Assembly: GCA_017613485.1 (NCBI GenBank)
Contig: JAGADS010000331.1
Span: 1-12,742 of the forward strand
Length of the DNA: 12,742 bases
Source: Treponema sp.
Lineage (GTDB): Bacteria > Spirochaetota > Spirochaetia > Treponematales > Treponemataceae
Direction: 5' to 3'
Shown: positions 12,625 to 12,742 of the stretch, in pieces
Layout: each line of letters opens with the position of its first letter
Numbering within the stretch: position 1 is the first letter of the stretch
Program-made: the position numbers and the translations under genes
Notes under the pieces: model-generated
Databases searched by the model: none
The model's input: the letters and a program-made list of their open reading frames with translations, nothing else
Told to the model about the DNA's origin: nothing

Positions 12625-12742
12625 ATGAATGAGAACATTGTTAAGAGAAACGGACTTTTAGCGGCAAAAATCATCAAGGGACTTGAGTCAAGGAACATGA
12701 GCGGATACTATGCGGAGAGCAAGGAAGATGCATTGAAGAAGG
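12625..12742 (+). CDS. LUD-domain protein (LutC/YkgG-like), N-terminal part only
   Basis: The gene is cut by the window edge after 39 codons. The opening KRNGLLAAKIIKGLESRNMS followed by GYYAESKEDALKK is typical of LUD (DUF162) proteins, which begin with a helix, then an N-x-F/Y-x-A-x-x-x-x-E-A pattern. Relatives such as LutC take part in lactate utilisation iron-sulphur complexes. Many single-domain members in anaerobes are uncharacterised, so lactate oxidation should not be assumed. GGAGAGG at 12611-12617 lies 7 nt before the start. It has its own promoter and is not tied to the acetyltransferase gene. Confidence 0.65.
   Translation, partial: MNENIVKRNGLLAAKIIKGLESRNMSGYYAESKEDALKK

Overview
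The window reads as a spirochaete chromosome segment, most likely a host- or gut-associated Treponema. This is inferred from gene content and protein flavour (a loose lipobox lipoprotein, a Treponema-like small membrane protein, a Gld-type ABC operon, a PD-(D/E)XK transposase-like relic, intergenic hairpin repeats). No marker gene is present, so the genus is an inference. Base composition is moderate (roughly low-to-mid 40s % GC by eye) and even across the genes.

Left part (1-1403, + strand): the C-terminal end of a probable PD-(D/E)XK nuclease/transposase-family protein, then a small block of GCAAGC/GCTTGC hairpin repeats. Next comes a two-gene unit: a shortened protein resembling class III (GSA-type) aminotransferases, and a 97-residue three-helix membrane protein overlapping it by ATGA. 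Facing them (1408-3498, - strand) is a large exported lipoprotein with a Cthe_2159-type carbohydrate-binding, beta-helix-like body and a Gly/Pro/Asp-rich tail.

Centre (3709-9685, + strand): a tightly packed six-gene operon whose genes overlap by 4-8 nt or sit 3 nt apart. It encodes an ABC ATPase (GldA type), an ABC-2 permease (GldF type), a GldG-type membrane-anchored protein, a DUF4340 membrane-anchored protein, a NYN-domain putative RNase with a C-terminal LOTUS/OST-HTH-like region, and a VanZ-like membrane protein. The first four form a recognisable export or envelope-remodelling complex. The NYN and VanZ genes are translationally coupled to it, which is the most interesting feature of the window. 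A 79-bp repeat with two perfect 8-bp hairpins supplies the last codons and stop of the VanZ gene and may end the operon.

Right part (9806-12742, + strand): a small alarmone synthetase (RelQ/YjbM type), a CPA2-type cation:proton antiporter overlapped by a GNAT acetyltransferase gene, and the first 39 codons of a LUD-domain (LutC/YkgG-like) protein behind a near-consensus sigma70-type promoter. Two genes (292 and 9806) lack a usable Shine-Dalgarno and have a TATATT box 7-8 nt before ATG, which suggests leaderless or nearly leaderless transcripts. No rRNA, tRNA, CRISPR array, complete insertion sequence or origin was recognised. No stretch over 300 bases lacks a gene; the longest gap is about 210 bases at 3499-3708.
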